Shown piece after piece: positions 16,311 to 24,652 of a stretch of 64,000 nucleotides of DNA (its first letter is position 1; the number at the start of each line of letters is the position of its first letter). Source of the stretch: DAISWO01 sp036826295 (GTDB taxonomy: Bacteria > Patescibacteriota > Saccharimonadia > Saccharimonadales > JAGQNJ01); NCBI GenBank assembly GCA_036826295.1, contig DAISWO010000002.1, positions 1-64,000 of the forward strand, written 5' to 3'. The notes beneath the pieces are model-generated. The model was not told the DNA's origin and searched no databases. It saw only the letters and a program-made list of their open reading frames with translations. The position numbers and the translations under genes are program-made.

Positions 16311-18272
16311 GTGAGCAATTTTAAATTAGCATCATTTTATGAACCTGGCGGTGATCAGCCAAAGGCTATTGAGTCTTTGATCACCGGTTTAAGCGACAAA
16401 CGTAGCCAACAAACGTTACTAGGTGTTACCGGTTCAGGAAAGACTTTTACCATGGCTAATGTAGTTGCTCGTGTAAATAAACCAACTCTAGTGTTGGCGC
16501 ACAATAAAACCTTGGCTGCACAGTTATACAACGAATTTAAAAATTATTTTCCCCATAACGCTGTTCATTACTTTGTAAGCTATTTTGATTATTACCAGCC
16601 CGAGGCATATATAGCTCGTTCAGATACATTTATAGAGAAAGATAGCCAGATCAACGAAGAAATCGATAGATTGCGCCACGCAGCAACTGATTCACTCTTG
16701 ACACGAAAGGATGTATTAATCGTAGCGAGTGTTAGTTGTATTTACGGTATTGGTTCTGTAGAGGATTATGGAAATCTGGCGTTAACAGTTAAAGTTGGCG
16801 AGCGTCGTGTTCGTGATAAGTTTTTGAGACAGATGACGGATATTCAGTATCAAAGGAACGACATTGATTTTCATAGAGGGACCTTTAGAGTTCGTGGTGA
16901 TGTGGTTGATGTCTATCCGGCAAGCGAGGAGTTGGCATATAGAATAGAATTTTTTGGAGATGAAGTAGAGCGGATTTTACAGATAGACCCACTTACAGCC
17001 GAAGTGCTAAAAAAACCACCAGTTTTAAGTATTTTTCCTAGTAGTCACTACGTCACGCCTGAAGCAAAATTGAAACTAGCAATGAAACAAATAGAAAACG
17101 AGCTTTCTGATAGATTGAGTACTTTCAAAAAAAATGGACAACTACTGGAGGCTCAACGTCTAGAACAACGAACTAGATTCGATCTAGAAATGTTGCAAGA
17201 AACAGGTTTTGTCAAAGGAATCGAGAACTACAGTCGGTATTTAACAAATCGTGAACAAGGACAACAACCAGCTACTTTATTAGACTATTTTCCTGACGAT
17301 TACTTGATGTTTATCGATGAGTCACATATGACTATCCCTCAAGTGAGAGGTATGTATAACGGTGATCGGTCTAGGAAAGAAGTGTTAGTGGAGCATGGTT
17401 TTCGCCTGCCTAGTGCTCTAGATAACCGACCATTAACTTTTGTTGAGTTCGAAAAGCATATAAATAATGTCATCTACGTTAGCGCAACGCCTGCTGATTA
17501 TGAATTGTCGCGCAGCGGTAAACCTATTGAGCAAGTAATTCGTCCAACAGGACTGGTAGATCCAGAAGTTATCGTCAGACCAGTAGAGAACCAAGTTGAT
17601 GACCTCATTTCAGAGATAAGGAAATCTGTCGACAAACGTCATCGTGTGCTAGTAACAACTCTTACGAAACGAATGTCAGAAGACCTAACAGATTATCTTA
17701 AAGAATTGAATATCAAAGTAGCTTACTTACACAGCGGTGTCGACACGTTAGAGCGGTCTGATATTTTACGTGACTTAAGATTAGGTACTTTCGATGTGCT
17801 CGTTGGGATTAACCTACTCCGAGAAGGGCTAGATTTACCAGAGGTTAGTCTTGTAGCCATTTTAGATGCAGATAAAGAAGGTTTTCTTCGTAGTGATCAA
17901 GCACTCATCCAAACGATAGGCCGAGCGGCGAGACATGTTGAAGGCCGCGTAATTATGTATGCCGATCATGTGACGGGAAGCATGAAGCGTGCAATTTCAG
18001 AAACAGATCGACGTCGGGATAAACAGATTGCATACAATAAAGCCAACAATATAACTCCTAAGGGCATAGCCAAAGCTATCGAGACTAGTATGCTCGCAAA
18101 TGTAGAAAAGCCAGACAAGAAAAAACTTAATCTTAATAAAATTCCAAAGGATGAGTACGGCTCACTAGTACGGGATTTGACATCACAAATGGAACTGGCG
18201 TCAGCTAATCTTCAGTTTGAAAAAGCCGCTGAGCTCCGCGACCTTATTAAAAAGATTAAAGATAAAATCTAA
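16311..18272 (+). CDS. uvrB: Excinuclease ABC subunit B
   Basis: Damage-verifying helicase-like subunit of UvrABC nucleotide excision repair. It has Walker A GVTGSGKTFTMA, the beta-hairpin region YFDYYQPEAYI that grips the DNA strand, the DEAD-like FIDESH, helicase motifs through LLREGLDLPEV and QTIGRAARH, and a C-terminal UVR domain (FEKAAELRDLIKKIK) for UvrC contact. At 653 residues it is full length. The start is GTG. The stop overlaps the end of the convergent hydrolase gene by four bases. uvrA and uvrC are not in the window. Confidence 0.97.
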   Translation: MSNFKLASFYEPGGDQPKAIESLITGLSDKRSQQTLLGVTGSGKTFTMANVVARVNKPTLVLAHNKTLAAQLYNEFKNYFPHNAVHYFVSYFDYYQPEAYIARSDTFIEKDSQINEEIDRLRHAATDSLLTRKDVLIVASVSCIYGIGSVEDYGNLALTVKVGERRVRDKFLRQMTDIQYQRNDIDFHRGTFRVRGDVVDVYPASEELAYRIEFFGDEVERILQIDPLTAEVLKKPPVLSIFPSSHYVTPEAKLKLAMKQIENELSDRLSTFKKNGQLLEAQRLEQRTRFDLEMLQETGFVKGIENYSRYLTNREQGQQPATLLDYFPDDYLMFIDESHMTIPQVRGMYNGDRSRKEVLVEHGFRLPSALDNRPLTFVEFEKHINNVIYVSATPADYELSRSGKPIEQVIRPTGLVDPEVIVRPVENQVDDLISEIRKSVDKRHRVLVTTLTKRMSEDLTDYLKELNIKVAYLHSGVDTLERSDILRDLRLGTFDVLVGINLLREGLDLPEVSLVAILDADKEGFLRSDQALIQTIGRAARHVEGRVIMYADHVTGSMKRAISETDRRRDKQIAYNKANNITPKGIAKAIETSMLANVEKPDKKKLNLNKIPKDEYGSLVRDLTSQMELASANLQFEKAAELRDLIKKIKDKI

Positions 18273-19318
18273 GTTGAGATTCCATCAAGCGTATTAACGG
18301 TATTGCTATCGTACAAGATTCTAGATACAGCTCGACCATTTCTAACAGGGTTAACAACTATGCCGTGCGAGCGTCCTTTGACTGGGTAAATGGAAAGATT
18401 GCCGAAATCTTCGCTCAGTCCGTTCCACATTTCTAATTCCCCGACAGGGTCTTTTTCACCAATTAAGACGCCGAACTTCGAATGTTTTGTTTTTGATAGC
18501 ATATCTCTGATGTCGTAAGGATCGCTACCCGATATTATATCTACAGCTAAACTACCCAATGGATAAAGGTCATCTTTAGTGAAATGGCCTGATTCCCACA
18601 AACTCTTCAATAAGCTAAAAGTTCTTTTAGGCGGCGTACGAGCAATTTCAACGAAAGCGTCTGGGGTAACAGAAAGCATAAATCGTCCGAATTTTTTCCA
18701 ATGGGCAAGCTTATCAGAATCTGCTCCTCTCTCAACTAGCGCACAAGCGTTAAGAACACCGCCCGCTACATTACGCAATCTATCCAACTTCATATTGAGA
18801 ATAATTTCTTTAGTTATGATGGTACCCATTGAGGTTGACGCGAAAATAATTGGTGACTCTTCTGGGATATTTTCATCAATATACTGAGTTCTAGAAAAAC
18901 CCATACCCTGTAAGTCGTGTTGATGGCGGTCTTTGTGGCCGTAGCGTTCTGAATCGGGACCGTAACCGTCTGTGGCAATACCATGGATTTGGGCATGCGG
19001 TATATAACGGGCGATAGTGTGCTGAAACTTTTGACCAATGCCATATTCCGCGTGCTCTATAAAACCAGGAAGGATAACAATATGCGGCGGATTATGGACT
19101 TCAACTCGAGGTAGGGTTGCGTATATATTCAGATGGTAACCGTCAATTGGGACATGTAATCTCTCGGACCTATCGGATACTGAATCTTGAGGATCGGCGT
19201 GAATTTGAAGTCCGTTCGATAAGGCAAGAGGTTTTCGTAGAAGACTATTCTGAATATCTGTATCTTCAACGATTAAACCACCATGGTGAGTTTCGAATCT
19301 TTGATCGTTAGTAGACAT
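18269..19318 (-). CDS. Alpha/beta-hydrolase-like protein
   Basis: Probable alpha/beta hydrolase of unknown substrate. The order fits the fold: an oxyanion-type PGFIEH after strand 3, the nucleophile elbow ASTSMGTI (S-x-S-x-G), a later acid-bearing turn (GEKDPVGE) and a C-terminal histidine in KGRSHGIVV. No signal peptide is present, so it is cytoplasmic. On its own strand it has a TATAAT box at 19351-19356 and an AGGGG ribosome site. It faces uvrB tail to tail with overlapping stops, and shares its 93-bp upstream region with gatC, transcribed away from it. Confidence 0.7.
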   Translation of the reverse strand: MSTNDQRFETHHGGLIVEDTDIQNSLLRKPLALSNGLQIHADPQDSVSDRSERLHVPIDGYHLNIYATLPRVEVHNPPHIVILPGFIEHAEYGIGQKFQHTIARYIPHAQIHGIATDGYGPDSERYGHKDRHQHDLQGMGFSRTQYIDENIPEESPIIFASTSMGTIITKEIILNMKLDRLRNVAGGVLNACALVERGADSDKLAHWKKFGRFMLSVTPDAFVEIARTPPKRTFSLLKSLWESGHFTKDDLYPLGSLAVDIISGSDPYDIRDMLSKTKHSKFGVLIGEKDPVGELEMWNGLSEDFGNLSIYPVKGRSHGIVVNPVRNGRAVSRILYDSNTVNTLDGIST

Positions 19319-19411
19319 ATTGTTTCCCCTATGATCAGAATATATTTCTTATTATACTCCCTTTAAGATATTCAATATATTTGCTATTTATTGTTATACT
19401 AGGTTTCAGCA

Positions 19412-19705
19412 ATGACAAAGATTTCAAGAGACGAGATATTAAAATTGGCAAAATTATCTAAGCTTAGGCTTACTGATGACGAAATAGAACTGTATCAAAA
19501 AGAACTTTCAGAAATTCTTGACTATGCCGAGAAGCTATCAAAAGTAGATACAAAAGGCTTAAAACCGACATCTCAGGTTACTGGGCTCGAGAACGCGACT
19601 AGAGCTGATGAAATCTTCGATTATCATGTGTCACCAAAGACCCTCCTTGAAAATGCTCCCTCGATAAAAGATGGCCAAATCAAAGTTAAACGAGTGTTAA
19701 ACTAA
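19412..19705 (+). CDS. gatC: Asp/Glu-tRNA amidotransferase subunit C
   Basis: Small linker subunit that wraps around GatA and GatB in the amidotransferase making Gln-tRNA and/or Asn-tRNA by transamidation. The family pattern is clear: an N-terminal helix (SRDEILKLAKLSKLRLTDDE), EILDYAEKLSKVDTKGL, and the C-terminal NAPSIKDGQIKVKRVL. Length 97 is typical. It starts the gat cluster, with an extended -10 (TGT-TATACT) 11 bases upstream of the ATG, and gatA follows after two bases. Confidence 0.94.
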   Translation: MTKISRDEILKLAKLSKLRLTDDEIELYQKELSEILDYAEKLSKVDTKGLKPTSQVTGLENATRADEIFDYHVSPKTLLENAPSIKDGQIKVKRVLN

Positions 19706-19707
19706 CT

Positions 19708-21132
19708 ATGAAGACTTGGCCAAAAATTAGTGAAATAGCAGAGGGGGTCCAGTCAGGGAAAATTACAGCCCTAAAAAATGTCACCGACGCCTTCGAGCTA
19801 CTCGAAAAATTAGAAGCATATAAAACTGTGATTTCTTTGACTAAAGAGCGAGCTTTAAAACGGGCAAAAGAAATTGACGAGAGAGTAAAAAATAATGAAA
19901 ATGTCGGAACATTAGCAGGTGTTCCATTCATCGCAAAAGATAACTTTCTAACTTTTGGTGGCGATACCACCGCAGCTAGTAATATATTGAAAGGCTTTAA
20001 GGCCCCGTATCAGTCTACGGCAATTAACCTTCTTGAAGCGGAAGGTGCAATTTGTATAGCAAAAAGCAACTTAGATGCATTTGCTCATGGGTCGTCAACT
20101 GAGAATAGCGACTTTCATACAACTCTTAATCCTTTCGATAAAACACGCGTTCCTGGTGGTTCTTCGGGAGGTTCAGCAGCCGCAGTAGAGTTAGGCATAG
20201 TCCCATTTGCATTGGGTACAGATACCGGCGGATCTATCCGCTTGCCGTCAAGTTACTGTGGGGTTGTTGGTTACAAGCCAACCTATGGACTAGTTTCTCG
20301 ATCTGGTGTCATCGCTATGGCTAGTAGTACTGATGTTATCGGCCCGATTACTAAAACAGTTGAGGATAACGCATTAGTTTTAGATGTAATCTCAGGAAAA
20401 GATAAATTAGATTCAACTACCATCAGTAAAGATCCCGAAGGATATTTACTTTCTGAAGATGAGATGAAAGGAAAAACAGTTGGCGTAGTATCTGAGCTTA
20501 TGGGAGAAGGCGTAGACACCAAAGTTAAAGAAGCAGTTCAAAGTTCGATAGAAAAGCTAATAACGCAAGGCGTTAAAGTTAAGGAGGTCAGTCTTGAAAG
20601 CCTTCCTATAGCTTTAGCTGTATATTATGTAGTCGTACCTGCGGAAATAAGCAGTAATCTTATGCGCTATGATGGCCAGAGATATGGTTATAGCTCAAAA
20701 AGCGCGAGTAATTTGGATGAAAGCTATGAGTATAGTAGATCAGAAGGATTTGGGGCAGAAGCAAAACGTAGAATCATGATAGGAACATATGTACTGAGTA
20801 GTGGGTATTACGACGCCTATTATAAAAAAGCCCAGACTGTTAGGACCAAGTTAATTAACGAGTTTTCTAAAGCGTTTGAAGATGTAGATTTCTTGATTTC
20901 TCCAACCGCACCAACTCCGGCGTTCAAAATTGGAGAGAACGCAGGCGATCCTTTGCAAATGTATTTGGTAGACGTCATGACGGTTGGTGCTAGCCTAGTA
21001 GGCGTCCCCGCCATAAGTTTGCCTATTGGTTCTGCGGATGGCTTACCAGTGGGCATGCAGGTCATGTCTTATCAAAAAAACGACAAGGCACTGTTGAATT
21101 TTGCATCATTAATTGAAAGAGGAGAACAATGA
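19708..21132 (+). CDS. gatA: Asp/Glu-tRNA amidotransferase subunit A
   Basis: Amidase subunit releasing ammonia from glutamine for tRNA transamidation. The Ser-cisSer-Lys triad is intact: lysine in PFIAKDNF, the serine-rich GGSSGGSAAAV and GTDTGGSIRLP. Length 474 is normal. Its stop overlaps the start of the small membrane-anchored gene by four bases. The presence of GatCAB implies that at least one of GlnRS or AsnRS is missing in this organism (family knowledge; not checkable here). Confidence 0.96.
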   Translation: MKTWPKISEIAEGVQSGKITALKNVTDAFELLEKLEAYKTVISLTKERALKRAKEIDERVKNNENVGTLAGVPFIAKDNFLTFGGDTTAASNILKGFKAPYQSTAINLLEAEGAICIAKSNLDAFAHGSSTENSDFHTTLNPFDKTRVPGGSSGGSAAAVELGIVPFALGTDTGGSIRLPSSYCGVVGYKPTYGLVSRSGVIAMASSTDVIGPITKTVEDNALVLDVISGKDKLDSTTISKDPEGYLLSEDEMKGKTVGVVSELMGEGVDTKVKEAVQSSIEKLITQGVKVKEVSLESLPIALAVYYVVVPAEISSNLMRYDGQRYGYSSKSASNLDESYEYSRSEGFGAEAKRRIMIGTYVLSSGYYDAYYKKAQTVRTKLINEFSKAFEDVDFLISPTAPTPAFKIGENAGDPLQMYLVDVMTVGASLVGVPAISLPIGSADGLPVGMQVMSYQKNDKALLNFASLIERGEQ

Positions 21133-21548
21133 GCACGGAATTTAAAATAATGATAATAGGTTTATTCATCATATTCCTAACAGTTATAGTTATTGCAGTG
21201 CGTTTTATTATTAGACGAGCAAAACTTAGGCCAAGAAAAAAGAAATTTGACGCAAGGTGGAAGGATTTACAAAAACTATTGAAAGACAAAAGTTGCTGGT
21301 CTGACGCTTTGATCCAAGCCGACAAGTTGTTAGATAAAGCCTTAATAAAACGTGGCTACAAAGGGCAGAGTATGGGTGAGCGCTTAGTTAATGCGCAACG
21401 AGCGTTCAGCGATAATGATTCAGTTTGGTTCGGTCACAAACTAGTCAAAAAAATACATGATAATCCTGAGTTGCCTCTTAAAGAGGTAGATGTTAAAAAC
21501 GCTTTACTCGGTCTCAAGAAAGGTCTAAAGGATCTCGGAGCGCTATGA
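21129..21548 (+). CDS. Unknown single-span membrane protein between gatA and gatB
   Basis: A 139-residue protein with one N-terminal membrane helix at about residues 7-28 (IMIIGLFIIFLTVIVIAVRF), a basic stop-transfer patch (RRAKLRPRKKKFD) and a soluble helical domain inside the cell containing WKDLQKLLKDKSCW and ADKLLDKALIKRGY. I know no function. It overlaps gatA by four bases at its start and gatB by four bases at its end, so all three are translated as one coupled unit. The placement is tight enough to suggest a fixed arrangement, but nothing in the sequence links it to tRNA amidation. Confidence 0.8.
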   Translation: MSTEFKIMIIGLFIIFLTVIVIAVRFIIRRAKLRPRKKKFDARWKDLQKLLKDKSCWSDALIQADKLLDKALIKRGYKGQSMGERLVNAQRAFSDNDSVWFGHKLVKKIHDNPELPLKEVDVKNALLGLKKGLKDLGAL

Positions 21549-23011
21549 AAGAATCCCACTCAAGACCTACAGTTAACGGATACTACCCAACTATAGGTAT
21601 TGAGTGTCATGTCCAGCTAAAAACAAAAACGAAGCTTTTCGCGGGAGTAGATAACGACGCTAGAGTAGCGAGCCCGAATAGTTTAATAAGCCATATTTGT
21701 CTAGGAATGCCCGGAGCTTTGCCGGTGCTAAACGAAAAGGCGATAGAATATTCAATACGAGCAGCACTCGCGCTAAATACGCTGCCTAGAAAGTTTAGTA
21801 AGTTCGATCGAAAACACTATTTTTACCCTGATTTGCCAAAAGGCTATCAGATCACTCAATTTGATGAACCAATAATACTTGGCGGGTTTGTGATCATAAA
21901 GACAGACGATCATACAAAGAAAATTAGAATCACAAGAGCCCATCTAGAAGAAGACGCAGGTAAATCATCCCATCCAAATGCCGTTGATTACAGCCTCGTT
22001 GATCTAAATCGCGCTGGCACACCACTTTTAGAAATTGTCTCCGAGCCCGAGATATATTCCCCACAAGAGGCAAAAGCATATGCCAAAGAACTATATTTAC
22101 TAATGCGTTATGCTGATGTCTCTGAAGCCAATTTGTTTTATGGAAATATGCGATTTGATGTTAACGTCTCAGTATCAAAAGATCCCCGTAAATTAGGAAC
22201 TCGCAGTGAGACAAAAAATCTAAATTCGTTTAAATCAGTTGAAAAAGCCGTTGAGTTTGAGATAAAACGCCAAATCGAGCTATTAAATCAAGGAAAAATG
22301 GTGGTCCAAGAAACAAGAGGCTTTGATGATGCTAAACAAAAAACATTTTCTCAAAGATCAAAAGAAGATGCCCATGATTATCGATACTTTCCTGACCCTG
22401 ACTTACCGCCAGTTATTATCACTCAGAGTGAAATCTCAAAAGTTCAGCAAGATATGCCTGTTTTGCCTCAAGAGTTGCGTTCCCGTCTACAACATCTGAA
22501 TATCGACAATTCTGTTATTGAGACACTTGTTGAACATATACCGGCAGGTAAATTTATTCAAAAAATCCTAGATAATACTAAAGATACAAAGATACAACGT
22601 AGAGTATCTCTTTGGTTAGCGAGTGAGGTTCAATCAATAGTAGTGGAGCACAAGATTAGCTGGGAGGATGTTATCTTAGATGAAAAATCATGGTTGGGTT
22701 TGGCTAGTATGGTAGAGAGTAAAGAACTCTCAACTTCAAATGCGAAGCAAGTTGTACAGTCACTCGCAATTAGCGGTGGAGATCCGCGAACCATCGCCAA
22801 AGAAAAAGATTTATTACAGGTATCAAATGATGACGAAATTGTAACAATAATTGATAAAGTACTCTCCGCAAATCAAAAAGCAGCTGCCGATATTCAAAAC
22901 GGGGAACTTAAGGCTATTGGATTTTTGGTTGGTCAAGTCATGAAAGAATCTAAAGGGAAAGCGAATCCCGAGAGTGTCCAAAAAATATTAAAGGAGCGTT
23001 TGAAAGTATGA
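21545..23011 (+). CDS. gatB: Asp/Glu-tRNA amidotransferase subunit B
   Basis: Kinase-like subunit that phosphorylates and amidates Glu-tRNA(Gln) or Asp-tRNA(Asn) with ammonia channelled from GatA. Family motifs: GIECHVQLKTKTKLF, the cradle segment KHYFYPDLPKGYQI, DLNRAGTPLLEIVSEPE and the RYFPDPDLPP motif, followed by the helical and YqeY-like tRNA-binding tail. It is 488 residues, full length. Start and stop overlap its neighbours (ATGA each side). Confidence 0.96.
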   Translation: MKESHSRPTVNGYYPTIGIECHVQLKTKTKLFAGVDNDARVASPNSLISHICLGMPGALPVLNEKAIEYSIRAALALNTLPRKFSKFDRKHYFYPDLPKGYQITQFDEPIILGGFVIIKTDDHTKKIRITRAHLEEDAGKSSHPNAVDYSLVDLNRAGTPLLEIVSEPEIYSPQEAKAYAKELYLLMRYADVSEANLFYGNMRFDVNVSVSKDPRKLGTRSETKNLNSFKSVEKAVEFEIKRQIELLNQGKMVVQETRGFDDAKQKTFSQRSKEDAHDYRYFPDPDLPPVIITQSEISKVQQDMPVLPQELRSRLQHLNIDNSVIETLVEHIPAGKFIQKILDNTKDTKIQRRVSLWLASEVQSIVVEHKISWEDVILDEKSWLGLASMVESKELSTSNAKQVVQSLAISGGDPRTIAKEKDLLQVSNDDEIVTIIDKVLSANQKAAADIQNGELKAIGFLVGQVMKESKGKANPESVQKILKERLKV

Positions 23012-23895
23012 GTAGTTATGCGCCGGTCACAAAAGCAATAATTGCGGCGGCAGGTTTAGGGACTAGATTTCTGCCTCAGACTAAGGCTATGCCTAAGGAA
23101 ATGTTGCCAATAATAGACAAACCGGTGATTCAACTAATCGTGGAAGAAGCAGCTGCTGCCGGTGTAACCGATATCATTATCGTTACCGGTAGCACTAAGC
23201 GAGCTATCGAAGATCATTTCGACAGAGCAGTAGAGCTAGAAGATCAGTTGTTGACAAGTGGAAAAATCGAACTAGCAAAAGAGATCAAAGAAGTCGCAGA
23301 ACTAGCAAATTTTGTATATCTAAGACAAAAAGGTAATCCCAGAGGCAATGCTCGGCCAGTGTTGAATGCATCACACTTGATCAGTAATGAGCCATTCTTT
23401 GTGTTTTTTGCAGACGATTTTTTCCGATCTAGCATCCCTCGCGCCAAACAACTGTTGGATATTTACCAAAAAACCGGAAAGTCAGTAATTTCGGCTATAG
23501 AAGTAGAGACCAAAGATTTTCCCAAATATGGAATGATTAAGGTCGGTAAAAAAATTGACCCTAGTACTTCTATCGTAGAAGAGTTAATAGAAAAACCGAG
23601 TATAAAGAATAGTCCTTCAACTATTGCATCGGTTGGCGGATATTTACTAACACCTGACATATTACCAATTTTAAAACGAGAAAAAGTAAGTTCTCGTGGC
23701 GAGATCGAGTTATCTGAGGCAATTAACGAGCTATGCAAAGAAACTGAGGTTTACTGCAAACTCATTGATGGGGTGTATCACGATACTGGCGATAAACAAA
23801 AATACCTAGAAGCTATTATAGATTCGGCGTTAACTGATGAAAAAATCGGGGCCGAGTTTAGGATGTACCTTGAGAAAAGACTAAAAAAGGGCTAG
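23008..23895 (+). CDS. galU: UTP--glucose-1-phosphate uridylyltransferase
   Basis: Makes UDP-glucose from UTP and glucose 1-phosphate for cell-surface polysaccharide or glycolipid synthesis. The nucleotide-binding AAGLGTRFLPQTKAMPKEML with its catalytic arginine and lysine residues is complete, and ADDFF, EKPS and GGYLLTPDI follow at the expected places. It is 295 residues, typical for the bacterial enzyme. Its ATG overlaps the gatB stop, an unrelated function brought into the same message. Confidence 0.95.
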   Translation: MSSYAPVTKAIIAAAGLGTRFLPQTKAMPKEMLPIIDKPVIQLIVEEAAAAGVTDIIIVTGSTKRAIEDHFDRAVELEDQLLTSGKIELAKEIKEVAELANFVYLRQKGNPRGNARPVLNASHLISNEPFFVFFADDFFRSSIPRAKQLLDIYQKTGKSVISAIEVETKDFPKYGMIKVGKKIDPSTSIVEELIEKPSIKNSPSTIASVGGYLLTPDILPILKREKVSSRGEIELSEAINELCKETEVYCKLIDGVYHDTGDKQKYLEAIIDSALTDEKIGAEFRMYLEKRLKKG

Positions 23896-23904
23896 ACTGA
23901 TACT

Positions 23905-24162
23905 ATGGATTCATTTGATATATTAGTAATTATTCTCTCTATCGCATTAGCAATCTTTTTGACAACCGCAATTATTCTTACTATTGGTTTAGTAAAGCTC
24001 GTAAAACAATTAAGAGTTATAACATCAAAAGCCGAAGAAATTGTAGACGATGTAGAAGTTGTGAGTGGGTTCTTTAGAAAATCGGCAGCGCCTGTGGCAA
24101 TCACTTCACTGATTAGCAATATTGTTTCTAAGATAACTGAACATAATAAGAAGGGTAAATAA
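23905..24162 (+). CDS. Small membrane-anchored protein, DUF948-like
   Basis: An 85-residue protein with a long N-terminal hydrophobic helix (about residues 5-33, LVIILSIALAIFLTTAIILTI at its heart) and an amphipathic tail rich in charged residues (ITSKAEEIVDDVEVVSGFF). This shape resembles DUF948-type small proteins, which often sit next to YtxH-type genes in Gram-positive bacteria, exactly as here: the YtxH-like gene follows after two bases. Function is unknown; a membrane or envelope stress role is family guesswork. Confidence 0.75.
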   Translation: MDSFDILVIILSIALAIFLTTAIILTIGLVKLVKQLRVITSKAEEIVDDVEVVSGFFRKSAAPVAITSLISNIVSKITEHNKKGK

Positions 24163-24164
24163 TA

Positions 24165-24575
24165 ATGTCAAAAAAAGATGGGGGCGGTAAAAAACTTGCC
24201 TTAGGCGCGTTAATCGGGGTAGTCGCTGGATTTGTTACGGGAATATTAACTGCACCAAAAAGTGGTAAAGAAACACGGCAGGATATAAAAAAAACAGCAA
24301 ATAAAGCAAAAATTGAAGCCGAAAAACAACTCAAAAACATCCATAAAGATATAACGGTACTGTTAGAAAAAGCAAAAAACTTAGCAGATAAAAGTAGTGA
24401 AAAAGTTAAAAGAGAATTAGATAAGGCAGTAGCCAACGCGAAAGAAGCACAACAAAAAATTAAAGAAGTGATAAGTGCAATTAAAAATGGCGAAACAGAC
24501 GAGCCAGAGCTGAAGAAAGCTGTGGCTGATGCAAAAAAAGCAAAAGAACACCTAGCAAAGTTCTTCATAGAGTAG
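24165..24575 (+). CDS. YtxH-domain protein
   Basis: A 136-residue protein with the YtxH pattern: a glycine-rich short membrane helix (LALGALIGVVAGFVTGILTA) followed at once by PKSGKETRQDIKK, then a long lysine/glutamate/alanine-rich helix that is very likely coiled coil to the C-terminus. YtxH proteins are associated with general stress in Firmicutes; the biochemical role is not known. It pairs with the DUF948-like gene upstream and ends this transcription block. Confidence 0.88.
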   Translation: MSKKDGGGKKLALGALIGVVAGFVTGILTAPKSGKETRQDIKKTANKAKIEAEKQLKNIHKDITVLLEKAKNLADKSSEKVKRELDKAVANAKEAQQKIKEVISAIKNGETDEPELKKAVADAKKAKEHLAKFFIE

Positions 24576-24637
24576 ACCACTTCAGTAATTAGTAAATTTT
24601 ACACCGTAAACTATCGCAAGGTCAGGAGATTATTCTC

Positions 24638-24643
24638 TATAAT
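24638..24643 (+). promoter_or_regulatory. -10 box of dnaE, leaderless type
   Basis: Consensus TATAAT ending 9 bases before the dnaE ATG. No ribosome site fits downstream of a normal start point. No good -35 box was seen. Confidence 0.55.
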
Positions 24644-24652
24644 GTATTAAAT

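Noticed and set aside
24128..24580. 150-codon open frame on the minus strand opposite the YtxH gene
   Set aside because: It mirrors the lysine-rich coding of ytxH; its product is low-complexity Ser/Phe/Ala and it has no start signals.
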